From Rhizobium mesosinicum (GTDB lineage: Bacteria > Pseudomonadota > Alphaproteobacteria > Rhizobiales > Rhizobiaceae), in the NCBI RefSeq assembly GCF_019511345.1, contig NZ_JAEUAK010000004.1, positions 372,001 through 436,000 of the forward strand: a stretch of 64,000 bases of DNA, in the 5' to 3' direction. Both the position numbers and the translations under genes were made by a program. Within the stretch, counting starts at the first letter, position 1; the number at the start of each line of letters is the position of its first letter. The notes under the pieces were generated by a model that worked only from the letters and a program-made list of their open reading frames with translations, was not told the origin of the DNA and made no database searches. This document shows, piece after piece, positions 12,170 to 21,686 of this stretch.

Positions 12170-12703
12170 ATGTCTCGTATCGGTAAGAAGCCCGTTCAGG
12201 TGCCTGCTGGGATCACGGCTACGGTCGATGGCCAGAAGGTTACCGCTAAGGGCCCGAAGGGCGAGCTGTTTTTCGTCGCAAACGACGAAATCAGCGTGAA
12301 GCTCGAAAACAATGCGGTCGTCGTAGCGCCGATCAGCCAGACGAAGGAAGCTCGTTCGAAGTGGGGCATGTCCCGCACGATGATCGAAAACATCTTCAAG
12401 GGCGTCAAGGACGGCTTCGAGCGCAAGCTTGAAATCAACGGCGTTGGTTACCGCGCTTCGCTGCAGGGCAAGAACCTGCAGCTGGCGCTCGGTTTCAGCC
12501 ACGACGTGGTCTATGAGCCGCCGCAGGGCATCACGATCGCTGTGCCGAAGCCGACGGAAATCGTCGTCACCGGCATCAACAAGCAGCAGGTCGGCCAGGT
12601 CGCCGCCGAGATCCGCGAATACCGCGGTCCGGAGCCCTACAAGGGCAAGGGCGTCAAGTATGCCGAAGAGCGGATTGTCCGCAAAGAAGGCAAGAAGAAG
12701 TAA
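12170..12703 (+). CDS. rplF: 50S ribosomal protein L6
   Basis: L6, 177 aa, two-domain protein near the sarcin-ricin loop. [14 protein letters not shown], the central NGVGYRAS and the terminal [14 protein letters not shown] are family signatures. It lies 41 bp after rpsH and 12 bp before rplR. Confidence 0.98.
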   Translation: MSRIGKKPVQVPAGITATVDGQKVTAKGPKGELFFVANDEISVKLENNAVVVAPISQTKEARSKWGMSRTMIENIFKGVKDGFERKLEINGVGYRASLQGKNLQLALGFSHDVVYEPPQGITIAVPKPTEIVVTGINKQQVGQVAAEIREYRGPEPYKGKGVKYAEERIVRKEGKKK

Positions 12704-12715
12704 GGATCACGCGAA

Positions 12716-13078
12716 ATGGCTAGCAGGAAAGAAGCACTTGCACGTCGTGCCAACCGCGTGCGCCGTCATCTCAAGTCGGTGGCCAATGGCCGTCCGCGCC
12801 TGTCGGTTCATCGCTCGTCGAAGAACATCTATGCACAGATCATCGACGATGTTGCCGGCAAGACGCTTGCCGCTGCATCGACCCTCGACAAGGATCTGCG
12901 CGGTTCTCTGAAGACCGGTGCCGACACAGCAGCAGCTGCCCTCGTTGGCAAGCTCGTTGCAGAGCGCGCATCGAAGGCAGGCGTTACCGAGGTCGTATTC
13001 GACCGTGGCGCCTTCATCTATCACGGCCGTATCAAGGCCCTGGCAGATGCAGCCCGCGAAGGCGGTCTGACCTTCTAA
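12716..13078 (+). CDS. rplR: 50S ribosomal protein L18
   Basis: L18, 120 aa, 5S rRNA-binding protein. The [18 protein letters not shown] block and the C-terminal [19 protein letters not shown] are diagnostic. A 130-bp gap with a long hairpin follows it, before rpsE. Confidence 0.98.
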   Translation: MASRKEALARRANRVRRHLKSVANGRPRLSVHRSSKNIYAQIIDDVAGKTLAAASTLDKDLRGSLKTGADTAAAALVGKLVAERASKAGVTEVVFDRGAFIYHGRIKALADAAREGGLTF

Positions 13079-13083
13079 TAGTT

Positions 13084-13118
13084 TCCGGCCGAAGCTTTCA
13101 TAGTCTTCGGCCGGATTT
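13084..13118 (+). terminator. Hairpin between rplR and rpsE, possible attenuator
   Basis: Perfect 11-bp stem TCCGGCCGAAG (13084-13094) and CTTCGGCCGGA (13105-13115) with a ten-base loop, followed only by TTT. It begins 6 bp after the rplR stop and lies inside an operon whose downstream genes are essential, so full termination is unlikely. An attenuator, processing site or transcript-stabilising hairpin fits better. Confidence 0.45.
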
Positions 13119-13208
13119 CACCGGACCGCAAATCGTTCCCCAGAGGAAGCCGATGCGGTCCTCGTTTTGTTTGCCGATTGCACCCGGAAAAGAAAAAGGA
13201 AGAGGACA

Positions 13209-13778
13209 ATGGCACAGGAAAGAAGGCCGCAGCGGGAAGACCGCCAGAGCCGCGAAGAGCGCGATAGCGAATTCGTCGACAAGCTTGTCGCAATCAACCG
13301 CGTCGCCAAGGTCGTCAAGGGCGGCCGTCGTTTTGGTTTCGCAGCACTCGTCGTCGTCGGCGACCAGAAGGGCCGCGTAGGTTTCGGCCATGGCAAGGCA
13401 CGCGAAGTGCCGGAAGCCATCCGCAAGGCAACTGAAGCCGCCAAGCGCGAACTGATCTTCGTACCGCTCCGTGACGGCCGTACGCTGCATCACGACGTTC
13501 ACGGCCGTCATGGCGCCGGCAAGGTTCTGCTGCGCTCGGCCAAGGTCGGTACCGGTATCATCGCCGGCGGTCCGATGCGCGCCGTTTTCGAAACGCTCGG
13601 CGTTCACGACGTCGTTGCCAAGTCGACCGGTTCGTCGAACCCCTACAACATGGTTCGCGCTACCTTCGACGCTCTGAAGCACCAGGTTCACCCGAAGGAC
13701 ATCGCAGCCCAGCGCGGCATCAAGTATGCTACGCTCCAGGCTCGCCGTGCCGCTTCTGGCAACGCCTCTGAAGAATAA
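13209..13778 (+). CDS. rpsE: 30S ribosomal protein S5
   Basis: S5, 189 aa, a 30S fidelity protein whose mutations confer spectinomycin resistance or ram phenotypes. The double-stranded RNA-binding fold motif [19 protein letters not shown] and [18 protein letters not shown] are clear. The start [11 protein letters not shown] is chosen because AGGAAGAGGACA precedes it. A 130-bp gap with a hairpin separates it from rplR. Confidence 0.97.
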   Translation: MAQERRPQREDRQSREERDSEFVDKLVAINRVAKVVKGGRRFGFAALVVVGDQKGRVGFGHGKAREVPEAIRKATEAAKRELIFVPLRDGRTLHHDVHGRHGAGKVLLRSAKVGTGIIAGGPMRAVFETLGVHDVVAKSTGSSNPYNMVRATFDALKHQVHPKDIAAQRGIKYATLQARRAASGNASEE

Positions 13779-13791
13779 GAGGAGCTGACCA

Positions 13792-14001
13792 ATGGCCAAG
13801 GCTACCAAGAAGGCTGAAGCGAAGACTGTTACGATCGAACAGATCGGCAGCCCGATTCGCCGTCCGGACGTCCAGCAGCGCACGCTGATCGGTCTCGGAC
13901 TGAACAAGATGCACCGTCGCCGCACGCTGGAGGATACTCCGGCCGTTCGTGGCATGATCCGTGCAGTCCAGCATCTCGTTCGCGTCGTCGACGAGAAGTG
14001 A
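13792..14001 (+). CDS. rpmD: 50S ribosomal protein L30
   Basis: L30, 69 aa, short bacterial form. The [20 protein letters not shown] and [19 protein letters not shown] segments match the family. It is 13 bp after rpsE (site AAGAGGAGC) and 16 bp before rplO. Confidence 0.97.
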   Translation: MAKATKKAEAKTVTIEQIGSPIRRPDVQQRTLIGLGLNKMHRRRTLEDTPAVRGMIRAVQHLVRVVDEK

Positions 14002-14017
14002 GTCCGGAGTAACGCTC

Positions 14018-14491
14018 ATGAAACTCAATGAAATCAAAGACAACGAAGGCTCTACCCACAGCCGCAAGCGCCTCGGCCGCGGTATCGGCTCGGGCTCCGG
14101 CAAGACCGGCGGTCGCGGTGTAAAGGGTCAGAAGTCCCGTTCGGGCGTCGCCATCAACGGCTTCGAAGGCGGTCAGATGCCCATCTACCGTCGCCTGCCG
14201 AAGCGCGGCTTCAACAACATCTTCGCAGCCGACTACGTCGTTGTGTCGCTGGCACGCATCCAGGCTGCCGTCGATGCCGGCAAGCTCGACGCGAAGGCAA
14301 CCGTTGATGCAGCTGCTCTGAAGGCCGCTGGCGTCATCCGCCGCGCCAAGGATGGCGTTCGCGTTCTCGCCGACGGCGAGCTCAAGGCCAAGATCACCCT
14401 CGAAGTTGCAGGCGCTTCCAAGTCTGCCGTTGAGAAGATCGAAAAGGCTGGCGGCAAGGTGACGCTTCTTTCTGCCGCAGCTGCAGAATAA
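14018..14491 (+). CDS. rplO: 50S ribosomal protein L15
   Basis: L15, 157 aa, a late-assembly 50S protein. [12 protein letters not shown], then the Gly-rich [20 protein letters not shown] and [18 protein letters not shown], are diagnostic. The ATG at 14018 is preceded by CCGGAGTAACGCTC; upstream in-frame sequence belongs to rpmD in another frame. A terminator-like hairpin follows. Confidence 0.97.
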   Translation: MKLNEIKDNEGSTHSRKRLGRGIGSGSGKTGGRGVKGQKSRSGVAINGFEGGQMPIYRRLPKRGFNNIFAADYVVVSLARIQAAVDAGKLDAKATVDAAALKAAGVIRRAKDGVRVLADGELKAKITLEVAGASKSAVEKIEKAGGKVTLLSAAAAE

Positions 14492-14505
14492 TAAACTCAT
14501 GATAT

Positions 14506-14537
14506 ATCGCCCGGGGTGCTTCACACCGGGCGATTTT
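14506..14537 (+). terminator. Terminator-like hairpin between rplO and secY
   Basis: Perfect 9-bp arms ATCGCCCGG (14506-14514) and CCGGGCGAT (14526-14534) followed by TTT and then GC. It lies 15 bp after rplO within the 235-bp gap before secY, and may limit expression of secY-adk relative to ribosomal proteins. The rest of that gap shows no gene. Confidence 0.6.
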
Positions 14538-14726
14538 GCTCCCATATGTGAGCCTCACAAGAACCTGCTTGGACGCATCCGCGTCGAGACGGTAAGACTG
14601 AAAACGAGGGTGGGGCATAGGGTTGCGCCAGCGATCCGTCCGAAGCCCGGTTTTTAAAAGAAATTCATACTGATTCCGGTGCCGGCCGACTCGAGAGCGC
14701 CCGGAATTGGTAGCGCGGAGAAACGC

Positions 14727-16067
14727 ATGGCTTCTGCAGCGGAACAACTGGCTTCAAACCTCAATTTTTCGACCTTCGCCAAAGCCGAGGATCTTAAGAA
14801 GCGCCTGTGGTTCACACTGGCAGCTCTCCTCGTCTACCGGCTTGGTACCCATATTCCGCTTCCAGGCCTCAATCCACAGGCATACGCCCAGGCCTTCCAG
14901 GGTCAGGCTGGCGGCATTCTCGGCCTCTTCAACATGTTTTCGGGCGGCGCCGTGCAGCGCATGGCGATCTTCGCGCTCGGCATCATGCCCTACATCTCCG
15001 CTTCGATCATCGTGCAGCTCATGACCTCGGTCGTGCCGGCGCTCGAAAATCTGAAGAAGGAAGGTGAGCAGGGCCGCAAGATCATTAACCAGTACACCCG
15101 CTACGGCACGGTCATCCTCGGCGCGCTCCAGGCCTACGGCATTGCCGTCGGTCTCGAGAGCGGCAATGGCCTCGTCGTCGATCCGGGCTGGTTCTTCAAG
15201 ATTTCGACCGTTCTGACGCTGCTCGGCGGCACCATGTTCCTGATGTGGCTCGGTGAGCAGATCACCTCGCGCGGCATCGGCAACGGCATTTCGCTCATCA
15301 TCTTCGCAGGCATTGCTGCCGGTCTTCCGACCGCTCTTGCGGGTACTTTGGAACTCGGCCGTACTGGCGCGCTGTCGACGACGCTCATCCTGGCCGTCAT
15401 TGTCGTCGCAATCGCGGTCATTGCCGTCATCGTCTTCGTCGAGCGTGCGCAGCGCCGTCTGCTCATCCAGTATCCGAAGCGTCAGGTCGGCAACCGCATG
15501 TTCCAGGGCGATACCTCGCACCTGCCGCTGAAGCTGAACACCTCGGGCGTCATCCCGGCTATCTTTGCATCTTCGCTGCTGCTTCTGCCGGCGACGCTCG
15601 CAGGCTTTGCCAGCACGACGGCGATGCCCGCCTGGGCCACCTCCATCGTTGCAGCGCTTGGCCACGGCCAGCCGCTCTACATGGTCCTCTATGCAGCTCT
15701 GATTGCCTTCTTCGCCTTCTTCTATACGGCCATCGTCTTCAATCCGAAGGACACGGCCGACAATCTGAAGAAGCATGGCGGCTTCATCCCCGGCATTCGT
15801 CCGGGTGACCGTACCGCTGAGTATATCGACTATGTGCTGACCCGTATCACGGTGATCGGCGCTATATATCTCGTCTTCGTCTGCATCCTGCCGGAGATTC
15901 TGGTGTCGCAAACCGGCATCCCATTATCCCTTGGTGGGACTTCGCTTTTGATCGTGGTTAGCGTAACTCTTGATACGGTGGCACAGATCCAGGGCCACCT
16001 GATCGCACAGCAGTACGAAGGCTTGATCAAGAAATCGAAGCTGCGTGGAGGAAAGAGGGGGCGATGA
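14727..16067 (+). CDS. secY: Protein translocase subunit SecY
   Basis: Channel subunit of the SecYEG translocon, 446 aa with about ten membrane segments. [11 protein letters not shown] in the first segment, the plug region after it, and the cytoplasmic loop [17 protein letters not shown] (ribosome/SecA docking) are typical. The start [11 protein letters not shown] was preferred over an upstream in-frame ATG because GCGGAGAAACGC precedes it and family members start here. Its TGA overlaps adk as ATGA. Confidence 0.97.
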   Translation: MASAAEQLASNLNFSTFAKAEDLKKRLWFTLAALLVYRLGTHIPLPGLNPQAYAQAFQGQAGGILGLFNMFSGGAVQRMAIFALGIMPYISASIIVQLMTSVVPALENLKKEGEQGRKIINQYTRYGTVILGALQAYGIAVGLESGNGLVVDPGWFFKISTVLTLLGGTMFLMWLGEQITSRGIGNGISLIIFAGIAAGLPTALAGTLELGRTGALSTTLILAVIVVAIAVIAVIVFVERAQRRLLIQYPKRQVGNRMFQGDTSHLPLKLNTSGVIPAIFASSLLLLPATLAGFASTTAMPAWATSIVAALGHGQPLYMVLYAALIAFFAFFYTAIVFNPKDTADNLKKHGGFIPGIRPGDRTAEYIDYVLTRITVIGAIYLVFVCILPEILVSQTGIPLSLGGTSLLIVVSVTLDTVAQIQGHLIAQQYEGLIKKSKLRGGKRGR

Positions 16068-16714
16068 GACTTATACTTTTGGGGCCGCCGGGCGCGGGTA
16101 AGGGGACCCAGGCCCAGCGGATCGTGGAAAAGCATGGCATTCCGCAGCTTTCCACGGGTGACATGCTGCGCGCCGCCGTTCAGGCCGGTACTGAAGTCGG
16201 CAAGCGCGCCAAGGCTGTCATGGACGCCGGAAACCTGGTCTCGGACGAGATTGTCAATGCGATCGTCTCCGAACGGATCGATCAGCCCGATTGCGCCAAC
16301 GGTTTCATCCTCGACGGCTTCCCGCGCACGCTCGTGCAGGCAGATGCAACAGAGGCGATGCTGAAGGCCAAGGGTCTTGATCTCTCTGTTGTCATCGAAT
16401 TCCGTGTCGACGACAAAGAGCTGGTCCGCCGCGTGGCAGGCCGTTACTCTTGCGCCGAGTGCGGCACCGTCTATCACGACTCGGACAAGATCCCGGCCAA
16501 GGAAGGCGTCTGCGACAAGTGCGGTTCGACCCACTTCAAGCGTCGTCCCGACGATAATGCCGAGACCATGACAAAGCGTCTCGAGGTGTACTACAAGGAA
16601 ACCTCGCCGCTGATCGGCTATTATTATGCCAAGGGCAAACTGAAGTCCGTGGATGGCATGGCCGAAATCGATCAGGTTACGACCGAGATCGAACGCATTC
16701 TTTCCAAGCTTTAA
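16064..16714 (+). CDS. adk: Adenylate kinase
   Basis: Adenylate kinase (ATP + AMP = 2 ADP), 216 aa, long form. P-loop GPPGAGKGT spans 7-15. The LID domain carries a CxxC...CxxC zinc ribbon (CAEC and CDKC), the zinc-binding type. It overlaps secY by 4 bp, an arrangement common in alphaproteobacteria. A 217-bp gap without a gene follows before rpsM. Confidence 0.98.
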   Translation: MRLILLGPPGAGKGTQAQRIVEKHGIPQLSTGDMLRAAVQAGTEVGKRAKAVMDAGNLVSDEIVNAIVSERIDQPDCANGFILDGFPRTLVQADATEAMLKAKGLDLSVVIEFRVDDKELVRRVAGRYSCAECGTVYHDSDKIPAKEGVCDKCGSTHFKRRPDDNAETMTKRLEVYYKETSPLIGYYYAKGKLKSVDGMAEIDQVTTEIERILSKL

Positions 16715-16931
16715 AGCTTTGAAAATAAACTTGCGGGAGCGGTTGCTTTTTTGCACTGATTCCGCTAAACCGCGCCAACTCGCGACATTCCCTGCGATCG
16801 GCGCGGATTTCCCGAAGGAAGTCCGGGTTCGATCGTTTTGTGATGTTGCGAACCCGAATTAATCGAGCGGCCCCTGGCTGCATAACGAAGCCCTATTGCC
16901 GGATGGCAACTGGAATGCAAGGAGAATAGGC

Positions 16932-17300
16932 GTGGCACGTATCGCTGGCGTCAACATCCCGACTGCAAAGCGCGTCGTCATCGCGCTGACCTACATTCAC
17001 GGGATTGGATCGAAATTCGCGCAGGAAATCGTCGAGAAGGTCGGTATTCCGGCTGATCGCCGCGTTCATCAGCTGACGGATGCTGAAATCCTTCAGATCC
17101 GCGAAACCATTGACCGTGACTATCAGGTCGAAGGTGATCTTCGTCGCGAAACCGCGATGAACATCAAGCGTCTGATGGACCTCGGCTGCTACCGCGGCCT
17201 GCGTCACCGTCGTGGCCTTCCGGTCCGTGGTCAGCGCACGCACACCAATGCCCGCACCCGCAAGGGTCCCGCAAAGGCGATCGCTGGTAAGAAGAAGTAA
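16932..17300 (+). CDS. rpsM: 30S ribosomal protein S13
   Basis: S13, 122 aa, head protein contacting tRNA and the B1 intersubunit bridges. I start it at the GTG giving (M)ARIAGVNIP, the universal S13 N-terminus, with GGAGAATAGGC just upstream. An earlier in-frame ATG would add 12 residues that are not S13-like. First gene of the alpha block. rpmJ, often just upstream in other bacteria, is absent. Confidence 0.96.
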   Translation: MARIAGVNIPTAKRVVIALTYIHGIGSKFAQEIVEKVGIPADRRVHQLTDAEILQIRETIDRDYQVEGDLRRETAMNIKRLMDLGCYRGLRHRRGLPVRGQRTHTNARTRKGPAKAIAGKKK

Positions 17301-17321
17301 TTTCCGGGAGACCGGAGTGAG

Positions 17322-17350
17322 GAGGCTGGCGGTTTGCGCCGGCCTCTTTT
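17322..17350 (+). terminator. Terminator-like hairpin between rpsM and rpsK
   Basis: Ten-pair stem GAGGCTGGCG (17322-17331) and CGCCGGCCTC (17337-17346), one G-T pair, five-base loop, then TTTT. It sits 21 bp after rpsM in the 133-bp gap before rpsK. It has the form of a factor-independent terminator inside an essential operon, so partial termination or a second promoter downstream is likely. Confidence 0.6.
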
Positions 17351-17433
17351 GAGTTTGGAGTGGAGTCATATAGGCGCCGCTCCGGTGTAGCCGCTGGGAT
17401 TACGGCGGTGAAGAGATCAACGAAAGGAATACC

Positions 17434-17823
17434 ATGGCTAAGGAAGCCGTCCGCGTTCGCCGTCGCGAGCGTAAGAACATCTCGTCGGGTGTCGCTCACG
17501 TCAACTCGACCTTCAATAACACGATGATCACCATCACCGACGCGCAGGGCAATGCGATTGCCTGGTCGTCTGCTGGCGCCAAGGGCTTCAAGGGCTCGCG
17601 CAAGTCGACCCCGTTCGCTGCCCAGATCGCTGCCGAAGACTGCGCCAAGAAGGCTCAGGAACATGGCATGAAGTCGCTGGAAGTCGAAGTCTGCGGCCCG
17701 GGTTCAGGCCGTGAATCGGCTCTGCGCGCGCTCCAGGCTGCCGGTTTCATGATCACGTCCATCCGCGACGTGACCCCGATCCCGCACAATGGCTGCCGTC
17801 CGCGCAAGAAGCGCCGCGTCTGA
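17434..17823 (+). CDS. rpsK: 30S ribosomal protein S11
   Basis: S11, 129 aa, platform protein near the mRNA exit. [20 protein letters not shown] and the terminal [18 protein letters not shown] are diagnostic. rpsD, which follows rpsK in E. coli, is absent as usual in rhizobia; rpoA comes next. Confidence 0.98.
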   Translation: MAKEAVRVRRRERKNISSGVAHVNSTFNNTMITITDAQGNAIAWSSAGAKGFKGSRKSTPFAAQIAAEDCAKKAQEHGMKSLEVEVCGPGSGRESALRALQAAGFMITSIRDVTPIPHNGCRPRKKRRV

Positions 17824-17836
17824 TCATCGCTATCGT

Positions 17837-17870
17837 CACTGGTGAGCGCCTCGGCGCTCCCGGTGGTTTT
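17837..17870 (+). terminator. Terminator-like hairpin between rpsK and rpoA
   Basis: A long stem: CACTGG, one bulged T, then GAGCGCC (17837-17850), a two-base loop, then GGCGCTC and CCGGTG (17853-17865), ending in GTTTT. It lies 14 bp after rpsK and 51 bp before rpoA. It is the third such element in the spc/alpha region and may tune rpoA against ribosomal-protein output. Confidence 0.6.
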
Positions 17871-17920
17871 CAAGCTCGGTTGCCACGATTGGATGGTGGC
17901 AACGAACGGAAGGCAAAATT

Positions 17921-18931
17921 ATGATTCAGAAGAACTGGCAGGAATTGATCAAGCCGAACAAGGTGGAGTTCTCTTCGAGTTCGCGCACCAAGGCAACTCT
18001 CGTTGCGGAGCCGCTTGAGCGCGGTTTCGGCCTCACCCTCGGCAACGCGCTGCGCCGCGTGCTGCTCTCCTCTCTGCGCGGTGCCGCTGTTACGGCCGTG
18101 CAGATCGACGGCGTGCTGCATGAATTTTCCTCGATCCCGGGCGTTCGCGAGGACGTTACGGACATCGTGCTCAACATCAAGGAAATCGCCATCAAGATGG
18201 ATGGCGACGATGCCAAACGCATGGTCGTGCGCAAGCAGGGTCCGGGTGTTGTAACGGCTGGTGACATCCAGACGGTCGGCGATATCGAAATCCTCAACCC
18301 CGAGCATGTCATCTGCACGCTTGACGAGGGTGCCGAGATCCGCATGGAGTTCACCGTCAACAACGGCAAGGGCTACGTTCCGGCCGATCGCAATCGCGCG
18401 GAAGATGCTCCGATCGGCCTCATCCCGGTGGACAGCCTCTATTCGCCGGTCAAGAAAGTGTCCTACAAGGTTGAAAATACCCGCGAAGGACAGGTTCTCG
18501 ACTACGACAAGCTGACCATGTCCATCGAAACCGATGGCTCTATTTCCGGCGAAGATGCCGTCGCTTTCGCGGCACGCATCCTGCAGGACCAGCTTGGCGT
18601 CTTCGTCAACTTCGACGAACCGCAGAAGGAAACCGAAGAGGAAGCAGTCACCGAACTCGCTTTCAACCCGGCTCTCCTCAAGAAGGTGGACGAGCTCGAA
18701 TTGTCCGTTCGTTCGGCAAACTGCCTGAAGAACGACAATATCGTCTACATCGGCGACCTCATTCAGAAGACCGAAGCAGAAATGCTCCGAACCCCGAATT
18801 TTGGTCGCAAGTCGCTGAACGAAATCAAGGAAGTTCTCGCTTCCATGGGCCTGCACCTCGGCATGGAAGTGCCGGCATGGCCGCCCGAGAACATCGAAGA
18901 TCTCGCCAAGCGCTACGAAGACCAATATTAA
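17921..18931 (+). CDS. rpoA: RNA polymerase alpha subunit
   Basis: Alpha subunit of RNA polymerase, 336 aa. The N-terminal domain with [20 protein letters not shown] (about 29-48) drives assembly; the C-terminal domain with [21 protein letters not shown] and [21 protein letters not shown] (helix-hairpin-helix) binds UP elements and activators. Ribosome site GAACGGAAGGC lies before the ATG. rplQ follows after 125 bp. Confidence 0.98.
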   Translation: MIQKNWQELIKPNKVEFSSSSRTKATLVAEPLERGFGLTLGNALRRVLLSSLRGAAVTAVQIDGVLHEFSSIPGVREDVTDIVLNIKEIAIKMDGDDAKRMVVRKQGPGVVTAGDIQTVGDIEILNPEHVICTLDEGAEIRMEFTVNNGKGYVPADRNRAEDAPIGLIPVDSLYSPVKKVSYKVENTREGQVLDYDKLTMSIETDGSISGEDAVAFAARILQDQLGVFVNFDEPQKETEEEAVTELAFNPALLKKVDELELSVRSANCLKNDNIVYIGDLIQKTEAEMLRTPNFGRKSLNEIKEVLASMGLHLGMEVPAWPPENIEDLAKRYEDQY

Positions 18932-18938
18932 GAACCAA

Positions 18939-18994
18939 AAAGGCAGGCTCTTCACGGCTGCCTTTCCCCGTCAAACAGCAGGCCTATCGCCTGC
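18939..18994 (+). other. Two stem-loops in the rpoA-rplQ gap
   Basis: First stem AAAGGCAG (18939-18946) and CTGCCTTT (18958-18965); second stem GCAGGC (18978-18983) and GCCTGC (18989-18994). No long T tract follows, so these look like mRNA processing, stabilising or leader structures of rplQ and not a clean terminator. Confidence 0.4.
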
Positions 18995-19056
18995 ATGTGC
19001 CAGGAAACGGCAGGCCCGGTAACGAAGTAAGGGCACTGCATTAAAGGAGAATAGCA

Positions 19057-19479
19057 ATGCGCCATGGTAAAGCCGGCCGCAAGCTGAACAGAACTGCAAG
19101 CCACCGCAAGGCGATGTTCGCCAACATGGCGGCTTCGCTCATCACCCATGAGCAGATCGTCACGACGTTGCCGAAGGCCAAGGAAATCCGTCCGATCGTT
19201 GAAAAGCTCGTCACCCTCGGCAAGCGCGGCGACCTGCACGCTCGTCGTCAGGCGATCTCGCAAATCAAGGACGCCGCCGTCGTTTCGAAGCTCTTCGACA
19301 CGATCGCTTCGCGTTACGCCACCCGCAACGGCGGCTACCTGCGTATCATGAAGGCCGGCTTCCGCCAGGGCGACAACGCTGCTCTCGCCGTCATCGAATT
19401 CGTTGACCGCGACACCTATGCAAAGGGCGCAGCCGACAAGGCCCGCGTCGCTGCTGAAGAGCAGTCTGTCGCTGCCTGA
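19057..19479 (+). CDS. rplQ: 50S ribosomal protein L17
   Basis: L17, 140 aa, near the tunnel exit. [20 protein letters not shown] and the following [21 protein letters not shown] are diagnostic. AAAGGAGAATAGCA precedes the ATG. Last gene of the supercluster, closed by a strong terminator. Confidence 0.98.
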   Translation: MRHGKAGRKLNRTASHRKAMFANMAASLITHEQIVTTLPKAKEIRPIVEKLVTLGKRGDLHARRQAISQIKDAAVVSKLFDTIASRYATRNGGYLRIMKAGFRQGDNAALAVIEFVDRDTYAKGAADKARVAAEEQSVAA

Positions 19480-19501
19480 GATTTCAGGTTTCAGAAAGCA
19501 G

Positions 19502-19529
19502 AAAAGCCGGGTCTTGCGCCCGGCTTTTT
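19502..19529 (+). terminator. Terminator after rplQ
   Basis: Stem AAAGCCGGG (19503-19511) and CCCGGCTTT (19519-19527) followed by TTC and more T, 23 bp after the rplQ stop. A classical factor-independent terminator; it ends the ribosomal-protein supercluster before the convergent DUF817 gene. Confidence 0.85.
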
Positions 19530-19583
19530 CGTTTGTGATGGTTTCGGTGAAGAGGTAAGGGATCAGCGTTGATCGCCGTTCGT

Positions 19584-20453
19584 TCAATCAGGCACGTGAA
19601 TGCTTCGTTTGATGTGCTTGAGATTGGCGACGATCGTAAAGGTCATAATCACCAGCAGGCACCATGAACTCCACTTGCCGATATGGACGGTTGACCATGC
19701 TCCGAGTTGATTGGGATATCGCCAGACACCGAAGAACGTGCTGATGTTCTCAGCAAGCCAGATGAAGAAGCCGATCAGGACGAAGGCGAGGAGCAGGGGC
19801 ATCTTCCGGTCGTGATCATAGGGCCTGAAGATGATGGTTGCGCGCGCGTAGAGGCCGAGTGTACAGGCGGCAATGTACCAGCGGTAATCGCCTGTATAAT
19901 GGTGAGTGAAGAAATTGGCATAAATCGCCAATGCCATAAGACCGGCCATCCAATAAGGCGGATGATGTTTCACCCGCAGATCGAACAGACGCCATGCTTG
20001 GATGATGTAGCTGCCGACGGCTGCGTACATGAAACCGGAGAAGAGCGGGACGCCGAACAGTTTCGTGTAGGCGAAATCCGGATAGCTCCATGACTGGATG
20101 TTGCCCGAGGTCTTGAAGACCTCCAGTGCAAATCCGACCAGATGGAAGATCGAAATCGCCTTCAATTCATCCAGGGTTTCGAGCTTTGCCCAGATCATCC
20201 AGACCTGAATAGTAAGGGCTATGATCAGCAGCAGATCATAACGCGGGACACCGACGATGCCCGTACGCGGGACCAGGAATACCGCCAGAAAAAACAGGCC
20301 CGCAAAGAGGCAGGCCCGAGCTTCTTTAAGACCGAAATAGAGGAGTTCGACAACGAAGCGCTCGATACCTCTGCGTTGCAGATCGGTCGGCCGGTCGATC
20401 AAATGCCTATCCAGGAGAGGCAGCAATTCCGGATGTGCGGCGACTTTTGGCAT
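19584..20453 (-). CDS. DUF817 family integral membrane protein
   Basis: 289 aa, rich in hydrophobic helices (roughly eight membrane segments) after a short cytoplasmic N-terminus. The pattern resembles the DUF817 family (for example Bacillus YoaT), including the ENISTFFGVWRYPNQ and HIGKWSSWCLLVIM stretches near the C-terminus. Biochemical function is unknown. It is monocistronic, convergent with rplQ. Confidence 0.8.
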   Translation of the reverse strand: MPKVAAHPELLPLLDRHLIDRPTDLQRRGIERFVVELLYFGLKEARACLFAGLFFLAVFLVPRTGIVGVPRYDLLLIIALTIQVWMIWAKLETLDELKAISIFHLVGFALEVFKTSGNIQSWSYPDFAYTKLFGVPLFSGFMYAAVGSYIIQAWRLFDLRVKHHPPYWMAGLMALAIYANFFTHHYTGDYRWYIAACTLGLYARATIIFRPYDHDRKMPLLLAFVLIGFFIWLAENISTFFGVWRYPNQLGAWSTVHIGKWSSWCLLVIMTFTIVANLKHIKRSIHVPD

Positions 20454-20583
20454 ATGACGGTGAGCGATCTTTGTTACGAGGCAGGGCGAAGCTACAGCTC
20501 AAGTTATAAGGTGACAGTAACAGCTTGATAGCTTGATGTTTGGAAATTAGGCAGCTGAAATCGGTTAGGATTGTGGTGACCTT

Positions 20584-21038
20584 TTGAATTTGCGCAAAAT
20601 TATCGAACACGTCCAGATCCAGCGCTTCGCAGCTCTCCTGCTCACTATCGTTTCCGGTTCGACACTCAGGCGCTTCGGCTACTCCGTCGATCTGCCCTTC
20701 GTCGTCGTTAAATATGGTGGTTCGCTGCTTTGGGGATCGATGGTGTATTTTCTGCTGGCATTTGCTGTCGAATGCCTCAGCGCAGGAATCCGACCTGCAG
20801 GAATTGCCACCACCGCATTCGCTATCGCCATATGCGTCGAGCTCTTCGGCTCTACCACACCCCTTGGCTTGATGCCTTCAGGCTGACGACCGCAGGCGCC
20901 TTGCTGCTTGGGCGGGTATTCTCGCTCTGGAATGTGGTCGCATACGCTTTCGGAATAGTGCCGCCTATGCGCCTGATCCGGCGCGTAGGCAATCATCGCC
21001 TTCTGGGTCTTAAACGCGCGGCTTTACGAAGCCGATGA
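20584..21038 (+). pseudogene. DUF2809 family membrane protein, frameshifted
   Basis: The first frame (20584-20886, from a TTG) gives a DUF2809-like N-terminus with membrane helices and ends in CVELF before running out of similarity. The family continues with an LYHxPWLDAxR block, and exactly that block (RLYHTPWLDAFRLTTAGALLLGR split over codons) follows in another frame that runs to 21038. Joining the frames needs one extra base near 20847. So the gene is either broken by a one-base deletion or carries a sequencing error. Its end overlaps msrQ on the other strand. Confidence 0.7.
20963..20990. terminator. Hairpin near the 3' end of msrQ
   Basis: Stem GCCTATGCGCC (20963-20973) and GGCGCGTAGGC (20980-20990), one wobble pair, six-base loop. 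It lies 34 bp beyond the msrQ stop on the minus strand. No T tract on either side, so termination ability is doubtful. Confidence 0.3.
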
Positions 21039-21686
21039 AGCCACCGCACGGCCGCCACGTGCGCGTCCTTGCCCCTTCTTCCGGCTCCGTCCGATCGGCT
21101 TGTAGGAGCGGTAGAGGATCAGCGCGATGATCAGCCCGACATAGATATATTGTTCGAGGCTGAGGATCTTCGTCGATAGTGCGAAGTGCAGCGCCGCGCA
21201 TGCGCCGATGATGTAGACGAGACGATGGAGCCAGATCCAGTTCTTGCCAAGCCTGCGGATCGAGAAATTGTTGGATGTGATGGCAAGCGGGACGAGCATC
21301 GCCAATGCACCCATGCCGAACATGATGAAGGGGCGCTTCACGACGTCGTCGATGACGGCAGCGATATCCAGCGCTTGATCGAGTACCATGTAAACGGTGA
21401 AATGCATCAGCGCGTAGTAGAAGGTCAGAAGACCGAGCGCGCGGCGATAGCGCAGATAATTCCAGCCGAGGAGATCGCGGGCAGGGGTGACGGCAAGCGT
21501 CAGGATCAGAAAACGGATCGTCCAGATGCCGAGACAGAGCTCGAATGTCTTCACCGGATCGGCACCGAGCTGATCCGTCGCGCCGAGGTAGAAATACCAG
21601 GCGGCGGGCACGAGCCCGACGACATAGAGCAGCCACACGGAGGCAGGCTGCCAGCGCTTCGGAATGGCGAGCGAAAACGCCGTCAT
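21024..21686 (-). CDS. msrQ: Heme-binding membrane subunit MsrQ
   Basis: MsrQ (formerly YedZ), 220 aa, six membrane segments with conserved histidines (HFTVYMV, LHRLVYI, LHFAL) that ligate heme. It passes electrons from the quinone pool or cytosolic flavin reductase to MsrP. The start ATG overlaps the msrP stop (TGATG), so the two are cotranslated. The C-terminus is an extra basic tail. Convergent with the broken DUF2809 gene. Confidence 0.93.
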   Translation of the reverse strand: MTAFSLAIPKRWQPASVWLLYVVGLVPAAWYFYLGATDQLGADPVKTFELCLGIWTIRFLILTLAVTPARDLLGWNYLRYRRALGLLTFYYALMHFTVYMVLDQALDIAAVIDDVVKRPFIMFGMGALAMLVPLAITSNNFSIRRLGKNWIWLHRLVYIIGACAALHFALSTKILSLEQYIYVGLIIALILYRSYKPIGRSRKKGQGRARGGRAVASSAS

